64,000 bases of DNA from an uncultured Flavobacteriaceae bacterium (GCA_947488345.1 CANKZQ010000006.1:62001-126000); one strand, 5' to 3'. Shown: positions 1 to 9,063, counted from the first letter of the stretch. The notes: a model not told the origin generated them from the sequence alone. Made by a program: numbers and translations.

Positions 1-2
1 TA

Positions 3-92
3 CCCTTATTTATAGGCTTTTCTATTTTTGGAATCTTATCATTACTTATTTTTCTTGCTGTAAGAAGAAAAATGTTGTTATTGAAAGCTTAA
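3..92 (+). CDS. C-terminal end of a membrane protein (5' truncated by window edge)
   Basis: An open frame enters from the left edge and stops at TAA 90-92. The 29 visible residues are a strongly hydrophobic segment (about 20 residues rich in L, I, F) followed by a basic RRK stretch, which is what a last transmembrane helix with a short cytoplasmic tail looks like. The family cannot be told from so little. The gene converges on the next one. Being the edge fragment of an ORF, it could also be chance, but the hydrophobic-then-basic pattern argues for a real membrane protein. Confidence 0.5.
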   Translation, partial: PLFIGFSIFGILSLLIFLAVRRKMLLLKA

Positions 93-106
93 GTTCTTAC
101 AATATC

Positions 107-130
107 AAAGGTTGGCAAAATGCCTTTTTT
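107..130 (+). terminator. Weak candidate terminator between convergent genes
   Basis: An AAAGG arm (107-111) can pair with CCTTT (123-127), with an inner GGCA/TGCC pairing, and six T residues follow at 125-130. The stem is short, so this is tentative. It sits just after the stop at 92. Confidence 0.3.
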
Positions 131-413
131 ATTGAAAAGCAAATGATTTTTTGAGACTATCAAAAAATGGGATAAAACTAAAGTTTGTTTTGTTTCTACT
201 GATATGCCTCGACAATTGTGCATATTCTTTTTTATTAATAATAGTGAAGTCGTTCCAGCGATTTTTATCAGCAACAAAAGCACTGACATTGGTGTAAGCT
301 CCAACATTATATTTTAAACCTTGAGACGAAACGAGATGTTCTACAGAAGATTTATACAATTCAATGGCTTGTTTTCCGAAAAGGACATAGGTAGGTTGTG
401 ATGTTGATTTCAT
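129..413 (-). CDS. Hypothetical protein, 94 aa
   Basis: I do not recognise the family. The 94-residue product has no signal peptide or membrane segment. It is of mixed composition with many Lys, Asn, Ser and aromatic residues and has no cysteine. The ATG at 413 is the natural start. It lies downstream of the desaturase gene on the same strand (42 bp gap), so it may be cotranscribed with it. No competing ORF has better support. The call rests on length, position and normal-looking codon use only. Confidence 0.5.
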   Translation of the reverse strand: MKSTSQPTYVLFGKQAIELYKSSVEHLVSSQGLKYNVGAYTNVSAFVADKNRWNDFTIINKKEYAQLSRHISRNKTNFSFIPFFDSLKKSFAFQ

Positions 414-455
414 TTATTGATCTTTTTAAATAGAACAATTGAAACGCAAGAATTC

Positions 456-1184
456 CTACTTTTTAAGACGTATAAATTTAAATTTGTCTAAGACTACCAT
501 GATACAATAAGTGATATCAAGTTCGTGCCATCGTACACCTCCAAAATTTGCTCTGCCGCTATGCGTATGATGATTGTTATGATAGCCTTCGCCCATCATC
601 AAAAAATCAAAAGGCAATAAATTCTTAGAAGTATCATTCACTTTAAAGTTTACATATCCATAAATATGAGCGAACCAATTAATAATAACCCCATGAATGG
701 GTGCCATTAGAAATGCCACTGGTAACAATAACCATTGCCACCATGTCGTTGCGAATGCTATAAAGAAAAGCGTGTAAAGGGTTCCCCAAGAAAGTCTCGA
801 TATTTTTGAACTGGCAAATTTGTCGAAGGCTTCCCATTGCGGCACATTTTTCGTGAATTTTTCAGGAACATCAATTTTCTTTTTATTGATGGCGCTATAT
901 ATTGTTTTGGTACGCCACATCATAGAGAATACGTTATCATCATATTTCGGCGAATGCGGGTCTTTTTCTGTATCTGCATAAGCGTGATGCATTCTATGCA
1001 TGACACCATAACCATAGGCACTTAAATAGTTAGAGCCTTGAAAAAGCCATGTCAAGAAAAAACAAATTTTCTCACCAAAGGGTGACATGGTAAAGGTTTG
1101 ATGTGCCGCATATCTATGGAGAAAAAATGTTTGAAAGAATAAACCGATATACCACAAACCGAGCATTAATAATAGTATTTCCAT
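456..1184 (-). CDS. Acyl-CoA / fatty acid desaturase
   Basis: Membrane-bound di-iron desaturase that would introduce a double bond into fatty acyl chains. All three histidine boxes are visible: HRYAAH (residues 23-28), HRMHH (63-67) and HNNHH (202-206), with hydrophobic segments between them as in the membrane FA desaturase family. Length (242 aa) is at the short end for acyl-CoA desaturases, as is common in bacteria. I chose ATG 1184 rather than the TTG 24 bases upstream: an A-rich AAAGAGA stretch precedes ATG and a -7 box at 1226-1233 lies upstream. The neighbouring Crp-type regulator and its own promoter suggest separate control, perhaps of membrane fluidity; that is inference. Confidence 0.9.
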   Translation of the reverse strand: MEILLLMLGLWYIGLFFQTFFLHRYAAHQTFTMSPFGEKICFFLTWLFQGSNYLSAYGYGVMHRMHHAYADTEKDPHSPKYDDNVFSMMWRTKTIYSAINKKKIDVPEKFTKNVPQWEAFDKFASSKISRLSWGTLYTLFFIAFATTWWQWLLLPVAFLMAPIHGVIINWFAHIYGYVNFKVNDTSKNLLPFDFLMMGEGYHNNHHTHSGRANFGGVRWHELDITYCIMVVLDKFKFIRLKK

Positions 1185-1225
1185 GTCTCTTTTTTTTTTA
1201 GAGCACAAAGAACAAGCCTATTCAC

Positions 1226-1233
1226 CAAAAATA
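1226..1233 (-). promoter_or_regulatory. -7 box of desaturase promoter
   Basis: Minus-strand TATTTTTG fits the Bacteroidetes -7 consensus TAnnTTTG, 42 bases upstream of ATG 1184. No clear -33 TTG at the expected distance. Confidence 0.45.
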
Positions 1234-1246
1234 AAATGAACCTAGG

Positions 1247-1819
1247 TTAAGAAATTTGCTTTCGTATTCTACTCAATGCTTGTGGAGTAACGCCTATATA
1301 GGAAGCAATATATTTCAACGGAATTTTCTGAATCAGATGAGGTCGCTCGGTAAAAAGATTTAAATAACGTTGTTTCGCAGATTCATTAAGAAGCGATTGC
1401 TCTCGCTTCGATTTTATTAAGAATAAGCGCTCCGTTGAAAGGCGACCAATAATATTACCTATTTGGGTTTTTTGATAGACTTCTTGCAAATCATTATAGC
1501 TGATACTCCAGATAGTGGTATTGGTGAGCGCTTCAATTTGATAGGTCGATCCCATTCTGGTTAAAAAAGAATCATAGGCACTTACAAATTCATTTGTGAA
1601 ACAAAACCCAAAAGTAATTTCTTTTTCAATGTCTTCTTTTGGAATCAAAAATCGAACAATTCCTTTTTCGATAAAAGAAATATGATTTTCGATATGACCT
1701 ACATCTAAGAGGATACTTTTTTTTGTAAAAACCTTTTTGGTGAGTTTAGAAGAAAACAATTGCCAGTCATTATCACTAATTGGTGTTATTTTCTCTATAT
1801 AATCTCTGAATTTATACAT
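1247..1819 (-). CDS. Crp/Fnr family transcriptional regulator
   Basis: 190 aa regulator with an N-terminal cyclic-nucleotide-binding-type beta-roll (about residues 20-115) and a C-terminal helix-turn-helix (about 165-189, IASYIGVTPQALSRIRKQI). This short, Cys-poor form without an obvious iron-sulfur ligand set is abundant in Bacteroidetes; its ligand is unknown. It lies 14 bp downstream of the HAD gene and at the end of the acetate block, so it may be cotranscribed, and just upstream of the separately promoted desaturase gene. Whether it controls acetate use, the desaturase or neither cannot be seen. Confidence 0.85.
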   Translation of the reverse strand: MYKFRDYIEKITPISDNDWQLFSSKLTKKVFTKKSILLDVGHIENHISFIEKGIVRFLIPKEDIEKEITFGFCFTNEFVSAYDSFLTRMGSTYQIEALTNTTIWSISYNDLQEVYQKTQIGNIIGRLSTERLFLIKSKREQSLLNESAKQRYLNLFTERPHLIQKIPLKYIASYIGVTPQALSRIRKQIS

Positions 1820-1833
1820 ATCAATGAAACCAA

Positions 1834-2493
1834 CTAGTTTAAATGAGCACTAATTTTTGAGAACGAAATTTCATCGAAAGTCTGAATAGTTATATTGGCG
1901 AAACTATAATCTTGATTTACAGAATGCTCGCTCTTATACCCCACACAAAAGATGCCCGCACTATTTGCGGCTTTCATGCCATTCGTAGAATCTTCGATCA
2001 CTATACATTCTGATCGATCAAAACCAGCAGCTTGAGCGGCCTTGATGAATATTTCAGGGTGCGGTTTAGAAGCTTTAAGATCGGCGCCACTTAACTTAGC
2101 TACGAAATATTGATTTAAACTAAAACGTTCAAAAATTCTATCAATGTTTGGCATTGATGCCGATGAGGCCAGCACGAGTGTTAATCCGTTTGCAACATAG
2201 TCTTGAATCAACTCCAATACGCCATCAAGTAATTGAAGGCTTTTATCATTTTCAAAGAGATATTTAAAATGCTTGCGTTTCGAACGAACCAGGTCGTGCG
2301 GTGCTGATGAAATTTTAAAAATATCGCATAGCTTTTCACATATATTGAGTGTCGCTTGTCCGGTGAACGATGTAAATAACTCTTCAGAAACTTCGATATT
2401 CATATCATCGAACATCTTATAATAGGCCTTACGATGTAAAGGTTCAGTGTCAACAATAACACCATCCATATCGAATAAAACAGCTTTTAGCAT
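1834..2493 (-). CDS. HAD family phosphatase, beta-phosphoglucomutase-like
   Basis: 219 aa cytosolic hydrolase of the haloacid dehalogenase superfamily. Motif I is DMDGV with Asp8 and Asp10, followed by the typical DTEPLH of the beta-phosphoglucomutase/sugar phosphatase group; motif II serine lies in LASSAS; motif III lysine in KPHPEIF; motif IV acidic residues in VIEDSTNG. A helical cap follows motif I. Substrate is likely a small phosphorylated sugar or related metabolite but is not defined by sequence. 39 bp after the peptidase gene on the same strand. Confidence 0.88.
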   Translation of the reverse strand: MLKAVLFDMDGVIVDTEPLHRKAYYKMFDDMNIEVSEELFTSFTGQATLNICEKLCDIFKISSAPHDLVRSKRKHFKYLFENDKSLQLLDGVLELIQDYVANGLTLVLASSASMPNIDRIFERFSLNQYFVAKLSGADLKASKPHPEIFIKAAQAAGFDRSECIVIEDSTNGMKAANSAGIFCVGYKSEHSVNQDYSFANITIQTFDEISFSKISAHLN

Positions 2494-2532
2494 GTAGCTA
2501 TAAATTTAAAAACAAAATTAAGCTAATTCAAC

Positions 2533-3579
2533 TTAAAAGCTTCCACTATCGACATCTTTTATAAATTTAATAAGGCCTTGAAAAAATACCTTTTGGTCAT
2601 CGAACTGCGATAAATGGCTCCCGTTAGGACAGAATAAGTAACGGCCATTCTTTACTTCGGTTGAAATCCATTTCATATGCTCGGGGTCCATGGTATCATA
2701 TTTCGCACCGATGGTGAGTGTAGGCACCGTGATTTTATGCAACTCTTTTTTTACATCCCATTCTTTTAAATTGGCATCACCTTTAATACCAAACTCACTC
2801 GGGCCTTGCATCGTTACGTATACATCTGGGTTTAAATGCTTAAATGATCTATTGATAGGCTCTGGCCATTCGTCAACCGGCATGCGTATAACATGCTTTA
2901 CATAATAATTATTGACAATTAAATCTAAGTATCTCTCGTTGCTATACTCTCCTTTATTTTCATAAGACATAATTTCTTCTAATACCTTAGGGTTCATTTT
3001 AGGTGCAAGCACTTCATCAGAATACTGTTGATATTCGGGTATAGAAGCTACCATATTCGAAATAATAAGGCCTTTTAAATTTTCTTGATATTTCAAGGCA
3101 TATTGCATGCCTAAAATACCACCCCAAGACTGACCATATAAATAGAAATTATCTTTGTTCAAACCTAAGGCAACTCGAACTTGCTCTACTTCTTCTACAA
3201 ATCGATCAAGATCCCATAAAGATAAATCTTTGGGTTGATCACTATAATAAGATCCCAGTTGATCATAATAGTAGTACTCAATACCTTCTTGCGGAAAATA
3301 ACCATCGAAGCATTCATAGATTTCATGTGTCATTCCAGGACCACCATGAAGCAATAATACCTTCATGGTTGGATTGTTCCCAACGCGCTTCGTCCAAACC
3401 TTAAATTCGCCTTTTGGGGTTGAAATCGGAATCATTTTGATACCACCCATAAACTGATCATCTTTTCCGGTATTGTCTAAATAGGCTGAGGTTTCTTCTT
3501 GAGAAGTAGGTTCGGTAGTCTTTGTATTACAGCCCATACAAAGTGTCAGTAAACTAAAAATAAAAAGTATTTTCTTCAT
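2533..3579 (-). CDS. Prolyl aminopeptidase-like alpha/beta hydrolase lipoprotein
   Basis: 348 aa alpha/beta hydrolase of the proline iminopeptidase group. It begins with a lipoprotein signal peptide (cysteine 17 after LCMG). HGGPG (78-82) is the oxyanion-hole motif of this group and GQSWGG carries the nucleophile Ser151; an Asp in GAKYDTMDPEH and a His in NGSHLSQFD complete a likely triad. The YYYYDQLGS stretch is also typical. It would trim N-terminal proline residues from peptides at the cell envelope. Only 3 bp separate it from acs, so it is in the acetate operon, an odd partnership for which I see no metabolic reason. Confidence 0.88.
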   Translation of the reverse strand: MKKILFIFSLLTLCMGCNTKTTEPTSQEETSAYLDNTGKDDQFMGGIKMIPISTPKGEFKVWTKRVGNNPTMKVLLLHGGPGMTHEIYECFDGYFPQEGIEYYYYDQLGSYYSDQPKDLSLWDLDRFVEEVEQVRVALGLNKDNFYLYGQSWGGILGMQYALKYQENLKGLIISNMVASIPEYQQYSDEVLAPKMNPKVLEEIMSYENKGEYSNERYLDLIVNNYYVKHVIRMPVDEWPEPINRSFKHLNPDVYVTMQGPSEFGIKGDANLKEWDVKKELHKITVPTLTIGAKYDTMDPEHMKWISTEVKNGRYLFCPNGSHLSQFDDQKVFFQGLIKFIKDVDSGSF

Positions 3580-3582
3580 AAT

Positions 3583-5490
3583 TTATAAAACGTTATCCAT
3601 TATTTCTTGAACCACATCAGGATTTAAAAGGGTAGAGGTATCTCCTAAATTCTCTGTTTCGTTCGAAGCTATTTTACGCAAAATACGACGCATAATTTTT
3701 CCACTTCGCGTTTTGGGCAAGCCACTCGTAAACTGAATCTTATCTAATTTAGCAATTGGGCCAATATGCTCTGTAATAATTTGATTAATTTCTTTTCTAA
3801 CGTTGTTCGGATCTCGAGATTCTCCTGTTTCTTTCAAGATCACATAACCATATAAAGCATTTCCTTTGATATCATGGGGAAATCCAACAATGGCTGATTC
3901 CGCTACTGCGGGATGCTCATTAATAGCATCTTCGATAGGAGCGGTACCTAGGTTATGTCCAGAGACAATAATAACATCATCGACACGACCAGTAATTCTA
4001 TAATAGCCCACTTCGTCGCGTAAGGCACCATCGCCAGTAAAATACATGTTTTCAAACGCCGAAAAGTAGGTTTCTTTATAGCGTTGATGGTTTCCCCAAA
4101 TAGTACGCGCCATCGAAGGCCAAGGAAATTTGATGCATAGACGCCCATCGACTTGATTACCCTGTATTTCTTGTCCGTTTTCATCCATTAATGCTGGCTG
4201 AATACCAATAAATGGTAAAGTTGCATAGGTTGGTTTTGTAGGTGTCGAAAATGGGATAGGAGTAATCATAATTCCACCCGTTTCAGTTTGCCACCAGGTA
4301 TCTACAATCGGACTTTTCTTTTTACCAATATTATCATTATACCAATGCCAAGCTTCTTCGTTAATCGGTTCACCCACTGTGCCTAATACTTTCAACGATG
4401 ACAAATCATAGGTTTCTACATAGGATAAATTCTCTTTAGCTAAGGCACGAATTGCCGTTGGTGCAGTATAAAACTGGGTAATTTTATGCTTTTCAACGAT
4501 TTCCCAAAAACGACCCCAATCGGGATAATTTGGAACACCTTCAGACATGACGGTGGTGGCTCCATTAGCTAATGGGCCATAGACAATATAACTATGACCA
4601 GTGATCCATCCGATATCGGCCGTGCACCAATAAACATCATCTTCTTTATATTGAAAAACATTTTTGAAAGTGTAGGCAGTATACACCATATATCCACCAG
4701 TAGTATGTACCATTCCTTTGGGCATTCCTGTAGATCCTGAAGTATATAAAATAAACAATGGATCTTCGGCATTCATAATTTCTGGAGCACATTCCGCGGA
4801 AGCGTCATCCAATAAAGGCTGTAACCAATGATCACGACCTTCTTTCATATTGATGCTAGAATTGATGCGTTTGGCAACCAATACTGTTTTTACACATGAG
4901 CAATTTTCTAGGCCTTCATCGACAATACTTTTGAGGTCTATCGTTTTGGCACCTCGATAAGAGCCATCTGAAGTAATAACCATTTTACAATCACTATCAT
5001 TAATTCTTGTTGCTAAAGCTGTCGCTGAAAAACCAGCAAAAACCACCGAATGTATAGCGCCGATACGTGCACAGGCCAAGAGGGCAATGGCCAATTCTGG
5101 AATCATTGGTAAATAGATACATACGCGATCTCCTTTACTGATTCCCTGCGCTTTCAAGACATTCGCGAATTTATTAACGCGCTTGTAGAGTTCTTTATAA
5201 CTGATATGTGTCGCTTCTTCTTTCGGATCGTTAGGTTCAAACAAGATGGCTGTTTTATCGCCACGTGTATGCAAATGCCTATCGATACAGTTTTCAGTAA
5301 TATTTAGTTGGGCTCCTTCAAACCAAGATACCGCTGGTTTGGTGAAATCCCAGTTGAGTACTGAATTCCATTTTTTGCGCCACATAAAATGTTCTTCGGC
5401 AATTTCTTCCCAGAAAGATTCAGGATTATCAACTGACTTTCTATATACTTGAAAATACTCTTCTAAATGTTTGATATGATAATTACTCAT
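3583..5490 (-). CDS. acs: Acetyl-CoA synthetase
   Basis: Converts acetate, ATP and CoA to acetyl-CoA through acetyl-AMP. The 635 aa length matches the family (about 650). Visible signatures are the AMP-binding loop YTSGSTGMPKG (about residue 249), WWQTETGG (about 400), and the C-terminal PKTRSGKIMRR whose lysine (about 598) is the residue acetylated to switch off Acs in other bacteria. The N-terminal SWFEGAQLNITENCIDRH is also typical of true acetyl-CoA synthetases. Cotranscribed with the acetate symporter gene 14 bp upstream; together they make an acetate uptake and activation unit. Confidence 0.97.
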   Translation of the reverse strand: MSNYHIKHLEEYFQVYRKSVDNPESFWEEIAEEHFMWRKKWNSVLNWDFTKPAVSWFEGAQLNITENCIDRHLHTRGDKTAILFEPNDPKEEATHISYKELYKRVNKFANVLKAQGISKGDRVCIYLPMIPELAIALLACARIGAIHSVVFAGFSATALATRINDSDCKMVITSDGSYRGAKTIDLKSIVDEGLENCSCVKTVLVAKRINSSINMKEGRDHWLQPLLDDASAECAPEIMNAEDPLFILYTSGSTGMPKGMVHTTGGYMVYTAYTFKNVFQYKEDDVYWCTADIGWITGHSYIVYGPLANGATTVMSEGVPNYPDWGRFWEIVEKHKITQFYTAPTAIRALAKENLSYVETYDLSSLKVLGTVGEPINEEAWHWYNDNIGKKKSPIVDTWWQTETGGIMITPIPFSTPTKPTYATLPFIGIQPALMDENGQEIQGNQVDGRLCIKFPWPSMARTIWGNHQRYKETYFSAFENMYFTGDGALRDEVGYYRITGRVDDVIIVSGHNLGTAPIEDAINEHPAVAESAIVGFPHDIKGNALYGYVILKETGESRDPNNVRKEINQIITEHIGPIAKLDKIQFTSGLPKTRSGKIMRRILRKIASNETENLGDTSTLLNPDVVQEIMDNVL

Positions 5491-5504
5491 TTTTAAAATT
5501 TCGT

Positions 5505-7208
5505 TTAATGTGTAGCATCTCCAGCTCCCGATGGAATGCGAATATTATCTACTATTTCTTGCACTTTTAATGGTGGGGGTGGTGTAAATTTTGAAATGGT
5601 GATAGACACCATAAAATTAACGACCATGGCCACAGTACCAAACCCTTCTGGTGAAATACCAAACCACCAATCCTTTTTGAGCGCTTCTACGGCTGTTTTT
5701 CCTCCATCGAAAACACCAAACTTGAATTTCAACATATAGAAAAGCATGAGTAAAATACCGACAACCATACCGGCAATGGCACCTTCTTTATTCATTCTTT
5801 TATAAAATATGCCTAAGACGATTGCAGGAAAGAATGACGCTGCTGCCAAACCAAACGCTAAGGCGACGACAGCCGCAACAAAACCGGGCGGATTGATACC
5901 AAAATATCCCGCAACGCATACCGCAGCAACTGCTGATAAACGAGCTGCTACTAACTCACCTTTTTCTGATATTTCAGGGTTGATTATTTTCTTAATAATG
6001 TCGTGTGAAACAGAAGATGAAATGACCAATAATAAGCCAGCAGCTGTCGACAGTGCCGCAGCTAGACCACCGGCGGCGACTAAGGCAATAACCCAATTCG
6101 GTAAGCCAGCAATTTCTGGATTTGCGAGTACCATAATATCACGGTCGACTTCCAATTCATTGGTTTCTTTATTGGCAACATATTGAATAATACCATCATT
6201 GTTCTTATCGGTAAAAGTGATAAGACCTGTTTTTTCCCATTTCTTAAGCCATTGAGGCATCTCAGCATAGGGTTGATTGCTCACGGTTTCTATCATGTTT
6301 GTTCTTGCAAATAAGGCTATGGCGGGAGCAGTTGTATATAAAATAGCAATGAATAAGAGCGCCCATCCAGCAGATTTACGTGCATCACTTACCTTTTTTA
6401 CGGTGAAGAAACGAACGATTACATGCGGCAATCCTGCCGTTCCAACCATGAGGGCCGCTGTGATAAAAAAGACATCTATTTTTGATTTACTACCTGTGGT
6501 ATACTCGTGAAAACCAAGTTCACGATGCAAACCATCGAGCTTATCTAATAGATAGACTCCATCAGCACCCGAACTACCGAAACCAATTTGTGGTACGGGA
6601 TTTCCTGTCATTTGAAAGGAAATAAAAATGGCAGGTACCATAAAGGCGAAAATAAGAACGCAGTATTGGGCAACTTGTGTGTAGGTAATTCCTTTCATTC
6701 CGCCAAGAACGGCATAGAAAAGAACGATAAACATTCCGATGATAACACCCGTTGTTCTATCTACTTCTAAAAAACGGGCAAAGACAATACCAACACCTTG
6801 CATTTGGCCAGCGACATAAGTAAAAGAAACGAGTAAGGCGCATAAAACGGCTACAATACGGGCTTTATTCGAATAGTAACGATCTCCGATAAAATCGGGC
6901 ACGGTGAACTTACCAAATTTTCTAAGATAGGGAGCCAATAATAAAGCTAGTAAGACATAACCGCCTGTCCAGCCCATTAAATATACCGAACCCTCATATC
7001 CTCCGAAAGAAATGATGCCAGCCATTGATATAAATGAGGCTGCCGACATCCAGTCGGCGGCAGTTGCTAAACCATTTGCTATGGGGTGTACTCCTTTACC
7101 TGCTACATAGAATTCACCGGTAGAGCTGGCTCTCGACCAAATAGCAATACCAATATATAAGGCAAATGTAATTCCAACTAAAATCCATGTCCAAGTTTGT
7201 ATATCCAT
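5505..7208 (-). CDS. actP: Cation/acetate symporter (SSS family, ActP-like)
   Basis: 567 aa, about 13 transmembrane segments, of the sodium:solute symporter family, subgroup found beside a DUF4212 small subunit. Recognisable stretches include the N-terminal FYVAGKGVHPIANGLATAADWMS region and the GGMKGITYTQVAQ segment. A hydrophilic loop at about residues 310-370 contains DKNNDGIIQY, which looks like an EF-hand calcium-binding loop. Proposed substrate is acetate or another short carboxylate, based on acs downstream; the sequence alone does not fix the substrate. Three bp after the DUF4212 gene. Confidence 0.92.
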   Translation of the reverse strand: MDIQTWTWILVGITFALYIGIAIWSRASSTGEFYVAGKGVHPIANGLATAADWMSAASFISMAGIISFGGYEGSVYLMGWTGGYVLLALLLAPYLRKFGKFTVPDFIGDRYYSNKARIVAVLCALLVSFTYVAGQMQGVGIVFARFLEVDRTTGVIIGMFIVLFYAVLGGMKGITYTQVAQYCVLIFAFMVPAIFISFQMTGNPVPQIGFGSSGADGVYLLDKLDGLHRELGFHEYTTGSKSKIDVFFITAALMVGTAGLPHVIVRFFTVKKVSDARKSAGWALLFIAILYTTAPAIALFARTNMIETVSNQPYAEMPQWLKKWEKTGLITFTDKNNDGIIQYVANKETNELEVDRDIMVLANPEIAGLPNWVIALVAAGGLAAALSTAAGLLLVISSSVSHDIIKKIINPEISEKGELVAARLSAVAAVCVAGYFGINPPGFVAAVVALAFGLAAASFFPAIVLGIFYKRMNKEGAIAGMVVGILLMLFYMLKFKFGVFDGGKTAVEALKKDWWFGISPEGFGTVAMVVNFMVSITISKFTPPPPLKVQEIVDNIRIPSGAGDATH

Positions 7209-7211
7209 GGC

Positions 7212-7466
7212 CTATTCGTTTACATTGTATTTTTTATCCAATGAATTCATCAATTTGATATAGACAAAAATGAGAATCACGAAAACATAAATTGAACCTT
7301 GTTGAGCAAACCAAAAGCCAAGTTTAAATCCGCCTAGGGTAATTGTATTGAGTTGTTCTACAAGGAGAATCCCAAAAACATAGGAGACTAAAAACCAAAT
7401 GGATAGTAAGATGGCGAGGTATTTTAAATTTTCCTTCCAATATTTTTTTTGTTGTTCAGAATTCAT
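7212..7466 (-). CDS. DUF4212 small subunit of sodium/substrate symporter
   Basis: 84 aa inner-membrane protein with two transmembrane helices. The sequence YWKENLKYLAILLSIWFLVSY, then GFWFAQQGSIYVFVILIFVY, is the recognisable pattern of DUF4212 proteins (putative solute:sodium symporter small subunit), which regularly precede an ActP-like permease. First gene of the acetate operon, 3 bp ahead of actP. The region 7467-7616 upstream is shared with the divergent TauE gene; a near-consensus -7 box (TATCTTGG, minus, 7485-7492) lies there. Confidence 0.9.
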   Translation of the reverse strand: MNSEQQKKYWKENLKYLAILLSIWFLVSYVFGILLVEQLNTITLGGFKLGFWFAQQGSIYVFVILIFVYIKLMNSLDKKYNVNE

Positions 7467-7616
7467 GGTAAGTTAATTGAAGCCCCAAGATAAAATTTAT
7501 TATGTTAAAATAATAATGATTTCTACAATAGACATGAAACGAGCGCTAAAACTCATTTTAAATTCTACGAATTACATAGAACATAATATTTTATATTTTT
7601 ACAGGGTACAACAACT

Positions 7617-8402
7617 ATGATAGAACTTTCTAGCTTGTCAGCAGCCTTCATCGAAAATTGGGAAATTGTAGCCCTATTTTTCACGGTGGCTATTTTATAT
7701 TCCTCAGTTGGTTTTGGAGGCGGATCTAGTTATATTGCTATTTTGGCTTTGACCGGACTAACATTTATTCAGTTTAGAGCCATCGCCTTGCTTTGTAATA
7801 TTGTGGTTGTGAGTGGAGGAGTTTATATTTTTGCTAAAAATGATCATTATAACTGGAGAAAAGTAATACCCTTAGCTATGTTTAGTGTTCCTTTTGCTTT
7901 TCTTGGCGGTTACTTAAAAATTAGTCAAACCCTTTTCTTTACGGTATTGGGAGGGACGCTTGTTTTTGCCGCGGTGCTGATGTGGTTGTCAAACCACTTT
8001 GTCAGTGAGGCCAAATCAAGTTCAACAATTAGTTCTGCCGCGAAAGATGGAGTGATTGGTGGGATTATTGGTTTTATTTCGGGGATGGTTGGTATTGGAG
8101 GAGGTATTTTTTTAGCGCCGTTTTTACATTTATCAAATTGGGATACACCCAAACGAATCGCAGCCACAGCGAGTTTCTTTATTCTAGTAAATTCGTTAGC
8201 AGGATTAGCCGGACAAGTTCAGAATCCTGAGTTCTATTTCGAACCTAATATTGCCTTTATTTTAATGATTACCGTTTTTTTTGGCGGACAAATTGGTTCA
8301 CGATTAAGTGCTGCAAAAATCCCTCCTTTTGTGATCAAAAGAATGACCGCTTTACTGATTGCATTTGTAGGAATAAGAATACTATTTAAATATATCTACT
8401 AA
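7617..8402 (+). CDS. Sulfite exporter TauE/SafE family permease
   Basis: 261 aa, about eight hydrophobic segments, with the two internal repeats of the TauE/SafE family: VGFGGGSSYIAILALTG near the N terminus and ISGMVGIGGGIFLAPFLH in the second half, each a glycine-rich motif in the first helix of a repeat. Members export sulfite, sulfoacetate or other organosulfur anions, but many are uncharacterised, so the substrate here is open. Divergent from the acetate operon and 51 bp before the TetR gene, with which it could be cotranscribed. Confidence 0.9.
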   Translation: MIELSSLSAAFIENWEIVALFFTVAILYSSVGFGGGSSYIAILALTGLTFIQFRAIALLCNIVVVSGGVYIFAKNDHYNWRKVIPLAMFSVPFAFLGGYLKISQTLFFTVLGGTLVFAAVLMWLSNHFVSEAKSSSTISSAAKDGVIGGIIGFISGMVGIGGGIFLAPFLHLSNWDTPKRIAATASFFILVNSLAGLAGQVQNPEFYFEPNIAFILMITVFFGGQIGSRLSAAKIPPFVIKRMTALLIAFVGIRILFKYIY

Positions 8403-8418
8403 TTTTTTTGAATTAATT

Positions 8419-8434
8419 TATACCAATTGGTATA
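8419..8434. promoter_or_regulatory. Palindromic operator before the TetR gene
   Basis: TATACCAATTGGTATA is a perfect 16-bp palindrome ending 19 bases before the regulator's ATG. ACC-N4-GGT half-sites with this spacing are typical of TetR-family operators. The same half-sites occur at 9567-9580. Autoregulation is the natural inference. Confidence 0.7.
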
Positions 8435-8453
8435 TTTTTCATATCTTGGCTGT

Positions 8454-9053
8454 ATGATTGCGACAAAAGCGGCAAAGACACGTCAGTTTATTATCGAAAA
8501 GACAGCTCCTATTTTTAATAGGAATGGGTATACGGGTACAAGTTTATCTGATATCACCGAGGCAACTGGTTTGACAAAGGGAGCCATGTATGGCAACTTT
8601 AAAAATAAAGAAGAATTAGCCTTAGAGGCATTCAACTATATCGTTAAATATCAAATGGATGAGATCAGAAACATTATCCATGAGGTGGCATCTCCTTTGG
8701 CTAAATTGTTTGCTATTACTAATTTTCATCGTTCCTATTATAAGCGGTATATAGGTTTTGGCGGATGTCCGTTGTTGAATGTAGGTGTCGATGCTAATCA
8801 TACAAATCCGGCGTTGTTCAAACAAGTGAAGTATGTTGTAGACAAACTTCAAGGGAGTATTGCATCGATTATTGAAGAGGGTATATTTAAAGGAGAGATC
8901 AGAGATGATATTAATGCTATGAAATATGGAACACGTATTTTTTCGTTGATTGAAGGGGCAATTTTTACCTCTGTGATATCGAGAGATGAAGATTGTTTAC
9001 TCGATATGATGAATCATATTGATAAAATGATTCAAGTAGAATTACAAGTATAA
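8454..9053 (+). CDS. TetR/AcrR family transcriptional regulator
   Basis: 199 aa regulator. The N-terminal helix-turn-helix is clear: TSLSDITEATGLTKGAMYGNFKNKEEL (written in parts: LSDITEATGLTKG, then AMYGNFKNK), residues about 29-54. The C-terminal ligand domain carries GGCPLLNVGVDA, typical of the YcdC/AcuR-like branch. ATG 8454 is chosen; a TTG at 8427 lies inside the operator palindrome. Likely represses itself and, through a second operator, the hydrolase gene at 9592; the flavin-binding gene 10 bp downstream would be in the same transcript. The inducing ligand is unknown. Confidence 0.92.
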   Translation: MIATKAAKTRQFIIEKTAPIFNRNGYTGTSLSDITEATGLTKGAMYGNFKNKEELALEAFNYIVKYQMDEIRNIIHEVASPLAKLFAITNFHRSYYKRYIGFGGCPLLNVGVDANHTNPALFKQVKYVVDKLQGSIASIIEEGIFKGEIRDDINAMKYGTRIFSLIEGAIFTSVISRDEDCLLDMMNHIDKMIQVELQV

Positions 9054-9063
9054 TAATGATACG

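Noticed and set aside
5809-6186. 125-codon plus-strand open frame inside the acetate symporter gene
   Set aside because: Antisense shadow of a well-supported gene; low-complexity Ala/Thr-rich product and no promoter.
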